Assembly (NCBI GenBank): GCA_023417315.1
Contig: JAEZFW010000049.1
Span: 124,001 to 188,000, forward strand
Source: Pseudomonadota bacterium
GTDB taxonomy: Bacteria; Pseudomonadota; Gammaproteobacteria; Steroidobacterales; Steroidobacteraceae
Length of the DNA: 64,000 bases
Reading direction: 5' to 3'
The notes under the pieces were generated by a model. The model was not told the DNA's origin. It saw nothing but the letters and a program-made list of their open reading frames with translations, and made no database searches. Made by a program: the position numbers and the translations under genes. This document shows, in pieces, positions 1-9,401 of the stretch. Numbering within the stretch: the stretch's first letter is position 1; the number at the start of each line of letters is the position of its first letter.

Positions 1-906
1 ATCGATCTGATCAATCTCAACAATTCGATCACTCGCAACCATCCATGGATGCTGGCGGCGATGCTCACGAACACCCCGTGCATCACGCATGAGATGGGAT
101 TGAACAACAGCTTCTCGCGAACGTCGCGCTTCTTCGGTCGCCGTTTGCAGCGAGTGATCTGCTTATCGCATGCCATCCATAACGCGATGAAGAAGTGCGG
201 CATCGACTACCCGAACATCGAAGTCATCCATTGCGGTATCGACCTCGGCCGCTATGAGCTCCGCGAGACGCCAGAGATGTTGCGGAAGAAGCATGGCATT
301 CCGCCCGACTCTCCCGTCATCGGCGTGGTGGGCAACATCAGAGGCTGGAAAGGGCAGGAGACCCTGGTCCGGGCCACCGCGCACTTGAAACGGGACTACC
401 CGAACATCCGCTGCCTCCTGGTCGGCGATTGCGGAGAGGCAGACCGCACATACGGCGATAAGCTGCATGGGCTCTGCAAAGAATTCGATATCGTCGACAA
501 CGTCATCTTCACAGGGTTCCAGCGCAACGCGATCGACTACATGGAGTTGATGGACGTCGTGACGCACACCTCCATCCATCCCGAGCCGTTCGGCATCGTG
601 ACGTTGGAAGCGATGTCACGCTGCAAACCATTGGTTTCCACGACGATTGGCGGACCGGCCGAGGTTGTCATCAACGGAGAGACGGGCTTGCTGGTCGATC
701 CTGGCAAGCCGGAGCTGCTGGCCAACGCTGTTAAGACCTTCCTCGACGATCGAGCCCGTGCCGCGGAAATGGCGCGGCGTGGCTTCGAGCGTCTGAAGAG
801 CCACTTCAGCATGCAGCAGAATATCGACAAGACGATGCGCGTGTACGCGGAGGTGCTTGGTGCCAACGCTGCGTCCCGCGAACACGTTCAACCTCAGCGG
901 GCCTGA
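1..906 (+). CDS. GT4-family glycosyltransferase, 5' end missing
   Basis: The frame is open from the first base of the window, so the gene starts upstream and only the last 301 residues are visible. It is the C-terminal part of a GT-B fold glycosyltransferase (GT4 type). A nucleotide-sugar domain begins at VIGVVGNIRGWKGQETLVRA and includes the acidic motif HPEPFGIVTLEAMSRCKPLV, whose two glutamates are the usual EX7E donor-binding residues, followed by GGPAEVV and NGETGLLV. Such enzymes add sugars to lipid-linked EPS repeat units at the inner face of the cytoplasmic membrane. The UDP-xylose synthase follows after 3 bases, so the two are co-transcribed. Donor and acceptor cannot be read from the sequence. 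Confidence 0.9.
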   Translation: MDLINLNNSITRNHPWMLAAMLTNTPCITHEMGLNNSFSRTSRFFGRRLQRVICLSHAIHNAMKKCGIDYPNIEVIHCGIDLGRYELRETPEMLRKKHGIPPDSPVIGVVGNIRGWKGQETLVRATAHLKRDYPNIRCLLVGDCGEADRTYGDKLHGLCKEFDIVDNVIFTGFQRNAIDYMELMDVVTHTSIHPEPFGIVTLEAMSRCKPLVSTTIGGPAEVVINGETGLLVDPGKPELLANAVKTFLDDRARAAEMARRGFERLKSHFSMQQNIDKTMRVYAEVLGANAASREHVQPQRA

Positions 907-909
907 TCC

Positions 910-1866
910 ATGACTTCATATAAGAGAAAGCGCGTTCTGGTAACGGGCGGTGCCGGCTTCCTAGGCTCGCATTTGTGCGAGAAGCTGGTCGCTTCCGGTT
1001 GCGACGTTCTGTGCGTCGACAACTTCTATACCGGTACCAAGGACAACATTTCTCATCTGCTGAATCATCCAAACTTCGAGCTCGTGCGGCACGACGTGAC
1101 CTTCCCGCTCTATGTGGAGGTGGACGAGATCTACAACTTGGCCTGCCCGGCCTCTCCGATTCACTACCAGTACGATCCCGTGCAGACGACGAAGACGAGC
1201 GTGCACGGTGCAATTAATATGCTCGGGCTCGCCAAGCGCGTGCGCGCAAAGATCCTTCAGGCGTCGACTTCCGAAGTGTACGGGGATCCGGCGATCCATC
1301 CGCAGGTCGAAGAGTATTGGGGAAACGTCAATCCGATCGGACCGCGTTCGTGCTATGACGAGGGCAAGCGCTGCGCCGAAACTCTATTCTTCGACTACTA
1401 CCGGCAACACCGTTTGCGCATCAAGGTCGTTCGTATCTTCAACACGTACGGCCCGAGAATGCATCCCAATGATGGCCGTGTCGTTTCGAATTTCATCGTG
1501 CAGGCGTTGCTGGGTAAGCCCATCACGATCTACGGAGATGGCTCGCAGACACGCTCGTTCTGCTATGTCGATGACATGATTGATGCGTTCGTCGCCATGA
1601 TGAATACCGCGGACAACGTAACCGGCCCGGTCAACGTTGGGAATCCCGGCGAGTTCACGATGCTCGAGCTTGCTGAGTCCGTCATCGCGGCCACCGGCTC
1701 GAAGTCCAAAATCGAGTTCATGCCACTACCGCAGGACGATCCGAAGCAGCGGCAGCCGGACATCAGCAAGGCGCGCGAACTGCTGGGTTGGGCGCCGAAG
1801 ATTGCGCTAGCGGAAGGCTTGCGTCGGACGGTGGAGTATTTCGATCGCTTGCTCAAGCAAGCCTGA
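910..1866 (+). CDS. UDP-glucuronate decarboxylase (UDP-xylose synthase)
   Basis: This is a 318-residue short-chain dehydrogenase/reductase of the UXS type, which converts UDP-glucuronate to UDP-xylose with a tightly bound NAD. Visible features are the N-terminal Rossmann motif [28 protein letters not shown], the [10 protein letters not shown] segment typical of UXS enzymes, and the catalytic [22 protein letters not shown] and [15 protein letters not shown] complete the family signature. Length is normal for a soluble bacterial UXS. It lies 3 bases after a glycosyltransferase, which suggests xylose (or a derivative such as 4-keto-pentose) is a component of the EPS built by this locus. A dTDP-glucose dehydratase is less likely because of the SEVYGDP motif. 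Confidence 0.9.
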   Translation: MTSYKRKRVLVTGGAGFLGSHLCEKLVASGCDVLCVDNFYTGTKDNISHLLNHPNFELVRHDVTFPLYVEVDEIYNLACPASPIHYQYDPVQTTKTSVHGAINMLGLAKRVRAKILQASTSEVYGDPAIHPQVEEYWGNVNPIGPRSCYDEGKRCAETLFFDYYRQHRLRIKVVRIFNTYGPRMHPNDGRVVSNFIVQALLGKPITIYGDGSQTRSFCYVDDMIDAFVAMMNTADNVTGPVNVGNPGEFTMLELAESVIAATGSKSKIEFMPLPQDDPKQRQPDISKARELLGWAPKIALAEGLRRTVEYFDRLLKQA

Positions 1867-1948
1867 AGAGCTCTCTTGCCGCTTCGGTGAGAGATCGAAC
1901 TCTTCGAAAAGGAGGGTAATCGATCGCCGCCCGTCGCGCTCCTCCTCC

Positions 1949-2734
1949 CTAGACACCATAGCGCTGCTTGAGCTGTTCGATGAGCGAGTTCGGGTGGTAC
2001 GTGGCGTCCTTGTTCCAGTTGAAGTAACGCTTCCCCACCTCATTCCAAAGGTGGATCGCTTTTGTGCGCTTGAAGAAGCGGCCGTCGTCGGCGAACGTGT
2101 CGTCGAACATGCTCCAGAATTGAGTGTGGTAGACGGGGTAGAACACCGTGTACGGCTGACCGAATCGCGTCAGGTTGTGGGACTTGATCACGGCTCGAAA
2201 GCCGTTGGGACCGCCGGCTTCAGCCCAGCTAATCCGGGCGCGAGAGTTACCAAGGAGCTTGCGTACTAGCTTCTTGAGCTTGCGGGGCTTTGAATCGTCG
2301 GAGCGAATCCTGTTCGGATGCATCGACCGATCCACCATCTCGTCGAGGGCGGGATGCGATGCTGGGAAACGCAGTACGCCCGTCGCGGAGACATTGTCTT
2401 GCTGCCAGCCGAAGATGACTGGCTCACTGAAATCGAAAGGTGCAAGACACACCATGTCCATGTCGACCCAATAGCCTCCCTTCTTGCGTAGTAGCTCCCA
2501 TCTGAACCAATCCGCGAAGTTGGCGATGTTGCCGCGTTCGATAAAGGGCCGCGACTCGGACTCAGGAATCACCTCGTTCGCGTTACGCACCTCCGTACCG
2601 GACGGTACGTCAGCGATTGCGCCGTACGTGTAGAGTACGAATTTGTGACCGTGAGATTGGAAAGAGCGGATACAGAGTCGCTCGACGGTTGAGAGTCTCG
2701 AACCTATCCACAAGCCTGCAATTTCGGGGAGCAT
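1949..2734 (-). CDS. DXD-motif glycosyltransferase (Gly_transf_sug type), copy A
   Basis: A 261-residue protein of the glycosyltransferase family with a sugar-binding DXD region, seen in capsule and EPS loci. The donor/metal motif is GGYWVDMDMVCLAPFDF in the middle of the protein, preceded by FADWFRWELLRKKGG. I place the start at 2734 (MLPEIAGLWIGS) because the paralogue at 3898-4689 starts at the matching point; an in-frame ATG at 2854 would add 40 unmatched residues and run into the upstream gene. It is the last gene of the leftward EPS operon, 56 bases after the GT4-like gene. Its closest relative in the window is copy B, with shared motifs throughout, including LWNEVGKRYFNW near the C terminus. 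The sugar transferred is unknown. Confidence 0.82.
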   Translation of the reverse strand: MLPEIAGLWIGSRLSTVERLCIRSFQSHGHKFVLYTYGAIADVPSGTEVRNANEVIPESESRPFIERGNIANFADWFRWELLRKKGGYWVDMDMVCLAPFDFSEPVIFGWQQDNVSATGVLRFPASHPALDEMVDRSMHPNRIRSDDSKPRKLKKLVRKLLGNSRARISWAEAGGPNGFRAVIKSHNLTRFGQPYTVFYPVYHTQFWSMFDDTFADDGRFFKRTKAIHLWNEVGKRYFNWNKDATYHPNSLIEQLKQRYGV

Positions 2735-2790
2735 CGGTGATCTTCTTGGCCCACTCTCTTGGCGGGCGCGCGTTCTGTCTTCTTGTCTCG

Positions 2791-3846
2791 TCAGGTTCTC
2801 GATTGCGCTCGCTGTCGTCGAAGAGTCGCACTGCTCGAGTTGCCGCGCCCCCAATCGCTGATGAGCTTCTTCAAGTGCACGGCTTGCTCGTCCCAGTTCC
2901 TCGCGAAACGAGGTTTCTCATCGGCCGCTGCGCGTACAAGTTCGCCATGTCTGCCCCGGCATGCGCGAACTGCTTCGGCAATAGCTTTCGCAGTATGGCT
3001 AGCTGGAAAAACCGCGACACGCCCGAACAAGGCGACCGTCGCTTCGTTGTCGCTCAGAATCATGGGCCTGAGTAGTGCAAGGCCTTCGTACGCACCGCAA
3101 ACGAGGCAGTTGGGCTTGAGCGTGAAGTCGAGCACCGCGTGGTTCTCATTCATCAGCACCCAATAGTCGTGCTCCGAAAGAAATCCAGTTTGGATGACAT
3201 TGCGGGGCAAGCGTGCGCGTTGTTCTGCAGGGAGCTTCGTCTCTCTTCCTGTGATTCGAAACTCGTACTCGGAACCGAGCAGTCGTGCGGCCTCGATGAT
3301 CTCGGCAATGGGCTCGTCGGCAGCATAGGTTGCGACGACCATGACTCGGAACGGCGTGAGCGCCTCAGGAAAAGATGCGTGCTCGATCGGTGTAGCCGGT
3401 AAGCGGTCTGGCAACACGAACGCCTGGCCACCGATCTTGTCTATGACTGCCACCAGAGCAGGATTCGTGACGATCGTTAGATCCGCCGAGCGAATCGTGA
3501 AGCGATGCAATTGCGGCACCGGCCATTGCGTGTACGTATACGGGGTGACCGCTTCATTGTGGGCATCCATGATGATGCGGTAGCGTCCGCAGAAGGGCCG
3601 CAGTAGCACCGCGATCATTGCGAGCGCAACCGACGGTGTTTGCAGAAATAGAACGGCAGGCCGTGCGCGCAGCAGAAGCTGAACCGTCGAAAGACCCAAA
3701 CGGATATAGCGCATCCAGCGATTGCCGCCAAAGGCGAGAACGTGCAGCGGCAACTGCAGACCATCGCACAACTCGCGGGTGCGACGATGGTCTTCCCAGG
3801 TGATTGCAAGCGTGCGCATCGGCGACGCGTTCGGAGCGACATCCAT
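2791..3846 (-). CDS. GT4-like glycosyltransferase
   Basis: A 351-residue cytoplasmic protein with a GT-B-like layout. The N-terminal acceptor half contains LRARPAVLFLQTPSVALAMI and IIMDAHNEAVTPY, and a C-terminal half begins at VMVVATYAADEPIAEIIEAA and includes NAPVLD-type segments such as ENHAVLDFTLKPNCLVCGAYE. The latter stands where GT4 enzymes have the EX7E donor site, but the motif is less canonical than in the two other GT4 genes here. The first ATG is 3846; a second at 3819 (MRTLAITWEDH) is equally plausible. It sits between the two paralogous DXD glycosyltransferases, in the same operon, and should add one sugar of the EPS repeat. Substrate unknown. Confidence 0.75.
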   Translation of the reverse strand: MDVAPNASPMRTLAITWEDHRRTRELCDGLQLPLHVLAFGGNRWMRYIRLGLSTVQLLLRARPAVLFLQTPSVALAMIAVLLRPFCGRYRIIMDAHNEAVTPYTYTQWPVPQLHRFTIRSADLTIVTNPALVAVIDKIGGQAFVLPDRLPATPIEHASFPEALTPFRVMVVATYAADEPIAEIIEAARLLGSEYEFRITGRETKLPAEQRARLPRNVIQTGFLSEHDYWVLMNENHAVLDFTLKPNCLVCGAYEGLALLRPMILSDNEATVALFGRVAVFPASHTAKAIAEAVRACRGRHGELVRAAADEKPRFARNWDEQAVHLKKLISDWGRGNSSSATLRRQRAQSRT

Positions 3847-3897
3847 AAGTGAAATGAGGTTGGATCTGTGCTTGGGCGCTGGACTCGAGGCTTCGAG

Positions 3898-4689
3898 TTA
3901 GGCGACCCCGTGTTGCCGTTTCAGGCGTTCGATGAGCGAGTCAGGATGGAACGATGCATTCTTGTCCCATTTGAAGTACTGGTGACCTACTTCATTCCAC
4001 AGATGAACAGCGCGTGTCGCCGCGAACAGCGTCTCATCGCGAGCGAGCGTGTCATCGAACATGCTCCAGAACTGCGTGTTGTGGATGGGGTAGAAGACCG
4101 TGAACGGCAAACCATGCTTCAGAAGGTCACGCCGAGTCGCAACGTGTCTGAAGCCGATCGGACCGCCGCCATCGGCCCAGGCGATCTTGGCGCGTGAAGC
4201 GCCTGCCATCCGCCGCATAGCCTTCTTCACCCTGCGACGCAACGGATCCTCGGGTCGAGCGCTATGGGGGTTGATAGAGCGATCGATGAGCTCTGCGACG
4301 GCAGGATGGTTGGGCGGAAATCTCAGCACCGCTTGATTCGGGATATTGTCTTGTTGGTAGCCGAACACGATCTCTGCAGTGAAGTCGAACGGCGCCAGAC
4401 ACACCATATCCATATCGACCCAATAGCCGCCGTGGCGGTGGAGCAGAGTCCAGCGGAACCAATCCGAAAAGCCTGCGAGCGTACCTTGCTGCTTGAACTC
4501 ATTCATCTCCGACGTTGGAATGAGCTCTGACGCATCCCTGACATCGGTTCCCGGAGGAACGTTGTCAAGAGCATCATAGACGTACAATACAAACCGATGC
4601 CCATGGTCTTGGAATGATCTGATGCAGAGCTGCTCGATCTTCGACAAGTTCGAGCCAATCCATAGTCCGGATACCTCTGGCAGAGTCAT
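3898..4689 (-). CDS. DXD-motif glycosyltransferase (Gly_transf_sug type), copy B
   Basis: A 263-residue paralogue of copy A (1949-2734). Both share the opening LPE(I/V)(A/S)GLWIGS, the stretch FSDWFRWTLLHRHGGYWVDM with the DXD-type motif DMDMVCLAPFDF, FYPIHNTQFWSMFDDT, and the C-terminal LWNEVGHQYFKWDKNASFHP. They belong to the small DXD-containing glycosyltransferases that use nucleotide sugars and a divalent metal. Copies A and B flank one GT4-like gene, so the arrangement looks like a duplication with divergence inside the operon. Each copy may add a related sugar at a different position of the repeat unit. No membrane segment or signal peptide is seen. Confidence 0.83.
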   Translation of the reverse strand: MTLPEVSGLWIGSNLSKIEQLCIRSFQDHGHRFVLYVYDALDNVPPGTDVRDASELIPTSEMNEFKQQGTLAGFSDWFRWTLLHRHGGYWVDMDMVCLAPFDFTAEIVFGYQQDNIPNQAVLRFPPNHPAVAELIDRSINPHSARPEDPLRRRVKKAMRRMAGASRAKIAWADGGGPIGFRHVATRRDLLKHGLPFTVFYPIHNTQFWSMFDDTLARDETLFAATRAVHLWNEVGHQYFKWDKNASFHPDSLIERLKRQHGVA

Positions 4690-4811
4690 TCCTATCGCAC
4701 CTCTATTCTTTGTTCGTTCGCCGTCTTGTAACGTTCGTTCGCGAGACTCGGCGTTCGGCGTCGAAGTACTTCTCGGGAATTTTCACCTTACACCATCCGC
4801 AGCCTGCAGAA

Positions 4812-6257
4812 CTATGGAATGTGTCGACGTTCCGCAGTGTCACGCCGGGATCCGTGTGCTTCGCCCGTGAGATCGGGGCGCCGGTTCCGGTCCGCCTCGT
4901 CAACGAGAAGATCCGTGACGTCGGACGCGGCATCTTCCATCGGAACGGATGCTTCCACTGACTCGATTGCCGGAGCAGCCTCACTCAGTCGGTCGTCACT
5001 GGCGTCGCCCGTGTCGGACCCGCTCAAGATCGACGAGATCACGACTAGCGACAGCAACGTCGATGTCAGGGCGCACGTGCCGACAAAGTGAGCTGTCGAA
5101 CCGATGGCACTGGCATTCGTGGGCATACCGCGTTGGACTCCAATGAGCTTGGCGTTCCGTAGACGGGTTAGCTGATGCGACATCCAATGCGAAACCCGTA
5201 GCAGCGCATTGCGCCACACGTCCTTACGTCCCTCCGTCCACGGCGCGATCAGAAGCACGACCGCGGCTGTGCCGACCACGAGTATCGCCAGGTGCAAAGG
5301 ATGGCCCTTCGGAAGAGGCGACAAGGCCGACAGACAGAGCAGGACTGGGAAGTGAAACAGGTAGATCGAGAACGTGTAGCCGGCTGCGCGATGAATGAAG
5401 CTGCCTGTGGAGCGGGAATGTGCTGTCCGCGAAAGGCACAGGCTATGGACACCGAATAGGTGCACAGCTACGAGCGCACCCACGATGTAGTCGTGAAGGA
5501 AGAAGCGTGCCTTATGCAGATAGTAGAGGTCTCCGGTGAGGGCAAGAACCCAACGATCCGTAAGCGCCGTCAGCTGTTCTTCGAGGCCCGAAGGTCGGTA
5601 CAAAGCGTACACCACGACGGGAACCAACGAGCACAGCCATGCCCACGAGCGAGGCAACGTGCGTCGCCTTGTCTGCTGATACATCCACACGCCGAGCCAC
5701 CACACCGGCAGCAGCAGCAGAATGCAGGGACCGACCACCACCGTCCACAGCGTCAGGAGCAGCCACTTTGCCTTTTCTCTGGCGAAAAAGACGCAGGCGA
5801 AGAGCACGTAATACCAGAACTCGTAGCTGATGGACCAATACGGCACATTGCTCTGGAACCGGACATCGAAGCTCCAGAGCTGATTCGAGAACGCCAAGCT
5901 GATGAGCGTCTTAAGTACATTCGGATCGGTGTTGAAGCCACCTGCATAGACGGTCGGGTCCGCTGCTTTACCGATCCAATCCGCAATGACGGTGAGCAGC
6001 AACGCCGGCACGACTACAGAGTAGAGCCGCGAGAGGCGATTGATTGCGTAACTCTGGAGGTTTCGATCGCGCTCGCCCACGTACGCAATCACGTAACCGG
6101 ACAGCACGAAGAACACCATCACCGCATCTTCGCCTGCGCGGCCCACCGGATCGAATGTACCGCCGCTGATTTGCGGTAGACCGAGATGATGCAGAACGAC
6201 GACGACGGCAGCGGAGAAGCGGGCGAAGTCCAGGTAGGTCGAAAAAGCTGGATTCAT
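4812..6257 (-). CDS. membrane acyltransferase (acyltransferase_3/OafA type) with acidic tail
   Basis: A 481-residue polytopic protein. It opens with the family signature YLDFARFSAAVVVVLHHLGL (the conserved R and H of acyltransferase_3 proteins), continues with DAVMVFFVLSGYVI and VPYWSISYEFWYYVLFA, and has about ten hydrophobic segments up to roughly residue 340. Proteins of this family O-acylate (often O-acetylate) sugars of surface polysaccharides at the inner membrane. Unusual here is the last part: one extra hydrophobic segment (CALTSTLLSLVVISSIL) followed by about 85 polar, acidic residues ending in an arginine-rich stretch, with no domain I recognise. It lies in the leftward EPS operon between the flippase and DXD glycosyltransferase copy B. 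Confidence 0.85.
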   Translation of the reverse strand: MNPAFSTYLDFARFSAAVVVVLHHLGLPQISGGTFDPVGRAGEDAVMVFFVLSGYVIAYVGERDRNLQSYAINRLSRLYSVVVPALLLTVIADWIGKAADPTVYAGGFNTDPNVLKTLISLAFSNQLWSFDVRFQSNVPYWSISYEFWYYVLFACVFFAREKAKWLLLTLWTVVVGPCILLLLPVWWLGVWMYQQTRRRTLPRSWAWLCSLVPVVVYALYRPSGLEEQLTALTDRWVLALTGDLYYLHKARFFLHDYIVGALVAVHLFGVHSLCLSRTAHSRSTGSFIHRAAGYTFSIYLFHFPVLLCLSALSPLPKGHPLHLAILVVGTAAVVLLIAPWTEGRKDVWRNALLRVSHWMSHQLTRLRNAKLIGVQRGMPTNASAIGSTAHFVGTCALTSTLLSLVVISSILSGSDTGDASDDRLSEAAPAIESVEASVPMEDAASDVTDLLVDEADRNRRPDLTGEAHGSRRDTAERRHIP

Positions 6258-6331
6258 CGATCGGATTCCTTCCCTGCTTCGCGAGAGGCGCTTGTGAGTG
6301 GGCTGCAGTGCATCTCGGTATTCTTTGCGAT

Positions 6332-7876
6332 CTACGCCGCGTTGTGCGCCCGCCGGAAGGGAAGCATTCTTCTTAACGCCTCACGCTCATCATTTCGAAG
6401 GGCGACGAGATAAACCACTGCCGCATACACGACGCACAAGGCCGACACCTGTGCGAAGAACTCGATGAGGTTGTGAGCCACGTAATAACGTTTGATCGTC
6501 AACGCGCCACCGAAGTACACCGCGCCGGCAATGGCGAGTCGTCCATAGATTCCGACGAAGTAGCGCATGACCGGCATGCCGAGCTTCGAGCAAATGAGTA
6601 TGGGGAGCAGAATCATCGCGAGCACGACGTGCGGGATCGCCGTTCCGATCGCAACGCCTATGATTCCGAGTTTCTGTACGAGCACGATGCTCAGTATCAA
6701 CTTGATGCATGCCTCGCCGATACGTAGCCAGCCGATCGTGTCGTGCTGACTCATGCCATAGAGCACGCTGGAGATCACGTAATGCGGTGCGGAGATAATC
6801 TGTACGATTCCGAGGATCAAGAGCACTTCACCAGCCGAGACCATCCACTCTGGTCCCATCCATAGGCCGACAAACACGTCACCCAGCACTGCGTACGTGA
6901 TCGCGATTGGCATGGTCACCATGACCGCAAGCTTTGCGCCCTTGATGAGCAGTTGGCCCAATTCTTCTTTCCTGCGTTGCGTGTGCAGCTGGCTCGAAAG
7001 CGGGTTGAATACTTGCGCGGTGGAAATAATGAAAGTGCGCAGGTAGTCGATGAGGCTTCCGGCGATCGCGTAAGGAGTGACCCAGGAGACCGGCATGAAC
7101 AAGCCGATCACGATTGCATCGGACGCAAAGTTGATCTTCTGCGCGATATTGTTGATGAGCACGAAGAATCCATATCCAAACACCTTGCGCCCGAGGGCGA
7201 CCAGAGATCGGCGTGGCGGGATCCCGAATCGCAATGGGGTGTCAGCGCGGCGGAGCAGCCGCGCGGCTGCGAATGCACCCGCGAAGCCGCCGAGCATTCC
7301 GATGGAGAACTGGATTGCGGCAAGTGCGACGAGCTTGTAGCCAGCCATGAGCGCCGCAACGATCAAGCCAGTGCGGACGAACGTGAGGACTAGGCCGATG
7401 ACATTCGAGATATCGAAGCGGTGCAGTCCCTGCAGGATGCCGGTGAACACGTTGAATAGGAACGTCTGCGCAATGGTCAACCCGACGAAGAGGACAGCCC
7501 ATCGCGCTTCCGTCGCATGCGTTTCGGGTATGTCGAACCAGCGCGGCACGCCCCATACGCACAGTGCAGTCAGCGCGATGCAGAATAGCGTTATTGGAAC
7601 GTACAGCAAGATGGCGGTGCTCAGGACCTTGTTGAGCCGGCTACCTTGTTTGCGCGCAACGTATTTTGAGGTGTAGCGAATGACCGATTCGCGGACGCCG
7701 AAGTCGAGGAGATAAAGATATCCGGTGAACTGAAGCGCGATTGCCCAGATGCCGTAGTACACGCTTCCGAGCTTGTTCACGATGAACGGCGACATGAAGA
7801 ACGAGATGCCGATGTTCAGCGCCAGGAGCACCCAATTGCTACTGATGTTGCGCGCGGTTTTCTTTTGAGTTGACAT
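6332..7876 (-). CDS. Wzx-type oligosaccharide flippase
   Basis: A 514-residue integral membrane protein with about 12-14 hydrophobic segments and short polar loops, typical of the polysaccharide transporter (Wzx/MVF) group of the MOP superfamily. The N terminus (NWVLLALNIGISFFMSPFIV, then NKLGSVYYGIWAIALQ) matches the usual first helix-loop of these flippases. It should move the lipid-linked EPS repeat unit from the cytoplasmic to the periplasmic leaflet. It begins 14 bases after the upstream GT4 gene ends and is followed by the membrane acyltransferase. No Wzy polymerase is recognisable in the window, so one may lie outside it. Confidence 0.87.
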   Translation of the reverse strand: MSTQKKTARNISSNWVLLALNIGISFFMSPFIVNKLGSVYYGIWAIALQFTGYLYLLDFGVRESVIRYTSKYVARKQGSRLNKVLSTAILLYVPITLFCIALTALCVWGVPRWFDIPETHATEARWAVLFVGLTIAQTFLFNVFTGILQGLHRFDISNVIGLVLTFVRTGLIVAALMAGYKLVALAAIQFSIGMLGGFAGAFAAARLLRRADTPLRFGIPPRRSLVALGRKVFGYGFFVLINNIAQKINFASDAIVIGLFMPVSWVTPYAIAGSLIDYLRTFIISTAQVFNPLSSQLHTQRRKEELGQLLIKGAKLAVMVTMPIAITYAVLGDVFVGLWMGPEWMVSAGEVLLILGIVQIISAPHYVISSVLYGMSQHDTIGWLRIGEACIKLILSIVLVQKLGIIGVAIGTAIPHVVLAMILLPILICSKLGMPVMRYFVGIYGRLAIAGAVYFGGALTIKRYYVAHNLIEFFAQVSALCVVYAAVVYLVALRNDEREALRRMLPFRRAHNAA

Positions 7877-7890
7877 GAGCTGTTGGCAGT

Positions 7891-9135
7891 CTACGCGTCG
7901 GCTGGCGAGTTCGAGGCCGATTCGATCGAATGAGATTGTGAATGTCGGGTGCCGATCAGCTCGCGATAGAGTTTCTCGTGTTCGCCTATCATTCGCTCAA
8001 CGGTGAAGTGTTGTTCGAAGCGGCTTCTAGCGGCCGTGCTGAACGAGGTCCGCAACGACTCATCCTTCAGGAGCTTTCCGAGTGTCTCCGCGAGCGCCTG
8101 TGGCTGCCGCGGCGGGACCACGAAGCCGCTGATGCCGTTCTCGACGACGTGCGCATTCTCGCCGACTGCGGTCGTCACGATGGGTTTACCCGCCGCCATG
8201 GCCTCCAAGAGGACGACGGACATTGCTTCCCAAAGCGAGCTCTGTACGAAAATGTCGCAGACTGGGAGTGCCCGCTTGGAGGCCTCCGGCACCCAGCCGA
8301 GGAACTTGATTTCACGCTCGAGGCCCGCTTGCTTGGCCTGCGCCTCCAGTGTCGGGCGTAGCACGCCTTCACCGGCGATCATGAGCAGGAAGCGGTGTCC
8401 TTCGGCTTTGAGCAAGCGCGCCGCTTCGATGAGATATTCCAAACCCTTCTGCTTGATCAGTGTGCTCACGCTGCCGATCACTGGCACGCTCGCGTCCGCG
8501 ACGAGTTGACGGATGTCCTCCGGTACCGCTGCCGGCTCCGGCGCGATGCCGTTCCAGATCACCCGTATGCGGTCTCGAGGGATTCCGTAGAAGCTTGCGA
8601 TCGCTGCAGCTTGCATATTGCCGACCGCGACCAAGGCATCGGGTCGACGCCAGAGCATGCCTTCGATGCGCGCATAGCGCGGCTCGCGCTCAGGGTAGTT
8701 GCCGAAGTGAAAGGTATGGACATGGCGAAGGCTCGGCATGAGGGTTCGGCATACCGCGCCGTCGATGAGCCCATGCATGTCGTGCGTATGGACGAGTTGG
8801 ATGCTTCGTTGTCGGATCAGCTTGAGCAGCTTCAGAGACGTGAAATAGTCGCGCGCCGGCTTGAGTCCCGGTATGGGCACTAAGTCCACACCATGCTCGA
8901 GCATTTGTCGGCCGACGATCCCGTTCTGCTTCAAGTAGCACGCAGTCACATCGAAGGAGGCTCGGTTCAAGTACCGCCCAAGGTTCGCGACGACCTGTTC
9001 CGCCCCGCCGATGTGCAGGGTCGAAGCCGCAATCAAGACTCGCAGGCTTTCGTTCGCAGCGCCTGGTTCGGATTGGCATGGTTCAGGCGTGACGGCCCCT
9101 TCACTCGGGTGGGGTCGCTGAGCTGTTAGGGTCAT
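7891..9135 (-). CDS. GT4-family glycosyltransferase
   Basis: A 414-residue retaining GT-B glycosyltransferase. The N-terminal acceptor domain starts near residue 32 (RVLIAASTLHIGGAEQVVAN, with the GGAE motif common in GT4). The donor domain contains IGSVSTLIKQKGLEYLIEAA and IFVQSSLWEAMSVVLLEAMA, whose glutamates form the EX7E donor site, followed by GKPIVTTAVGEN. The first 30 residues are proline- and glutamate-rich and look disordered. It is the first gene of the leftward EPS operon, so its promoter must lie in the divergent region 9136-9401. Its acceptor and donor sugars cannot be told from sequence. Confidence 0.88.
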   Translation of the reverse strand: MTLTAQRPHPSEGAVTPEPCQSEPGAANESLRVLIAASTLHIGGAEQVVANLGRYLNRASFDVTACYLKQNGIVGRQMLEHGVDLVPIPGLKPARDYFTSLKLLKLIRQRSIQLVHTHDMHGLIDGAVCRTLMPSLRHVHTFHFGNYPEREPRYARIEGMLWRRPDALVAVGNMQAAAIASFYGIPRDRIRVIWNGIAPEPAAVPEDIRQLVADASVPVIGSVSTLIKQKGLEYLIEAARLLKAEGHRFLLMIAGEGVLRPTLEAQAKQAGLEREIKFLGWVPEASKRALPVCDIFVQSSLWEAMSVVLLEAMAAGKPIVTTAVGENAHVVENGISGFVVPPRQPQALAETLGKLLKDESLRTSFSTAARSRFEQHFTVERMIGEHEKLYRELIGTRHSQSHSIESASNSPADA

Positions 9136-9401
9136 GAGCTAAAGGCCAATAGGAGGGTGCGGCTCAAATCACCAATCATATTGCTGCGGCCCGTGCGTAC
9201 CTGTGACGCATCTCTCTTTGACGGCGTTAAAAGATGCGCGCACTTGTGAGCTCGGAGCGCTGCGTCGCAGAATCTTAGTACGAAAGCGCGGATAATCGCA
9301 GGCTCGGTGCACTGAAGTACAAGTCGGTCTCGAACTTCACCTCAGAATGACTGCAGGACTGATCAGCGAGCTTGTACAATGCGCCGCGACGACCCGCTGC
9401 C
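9136..9401. promoter_or_regulatory. divergent promoter region of the two EPS transcription units
   Basis: This 266-base gap separates the leftward and rightward EPS blocks and should carry both promoters. On the minus strand TATGAT (complement of 9175-9180) could be a -10 box for the leftward operon. On the plus strand TACAAT at 9375-9380 looks like a -10 box for the rightward operon, and it argues for ATG 9402 rather than the in-frame ATG at 9372, which would overlap it. Neither has a convincing -35 hexamer. I see no clear sigma-54 box or terminator. Confidence 0.4.

Noticed and set aside
2735..2854. Upstream N-terminal extension of DXD glycosyltransferase copy A
   Set aside because: The 40 extra residues are absent in its paralogue and overlap the end of the preceding gene.
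9372..9401. Upstream start of the acyltransferase at 9402
   Set aside because: It coincides with a probable -10 box (TACAAT).
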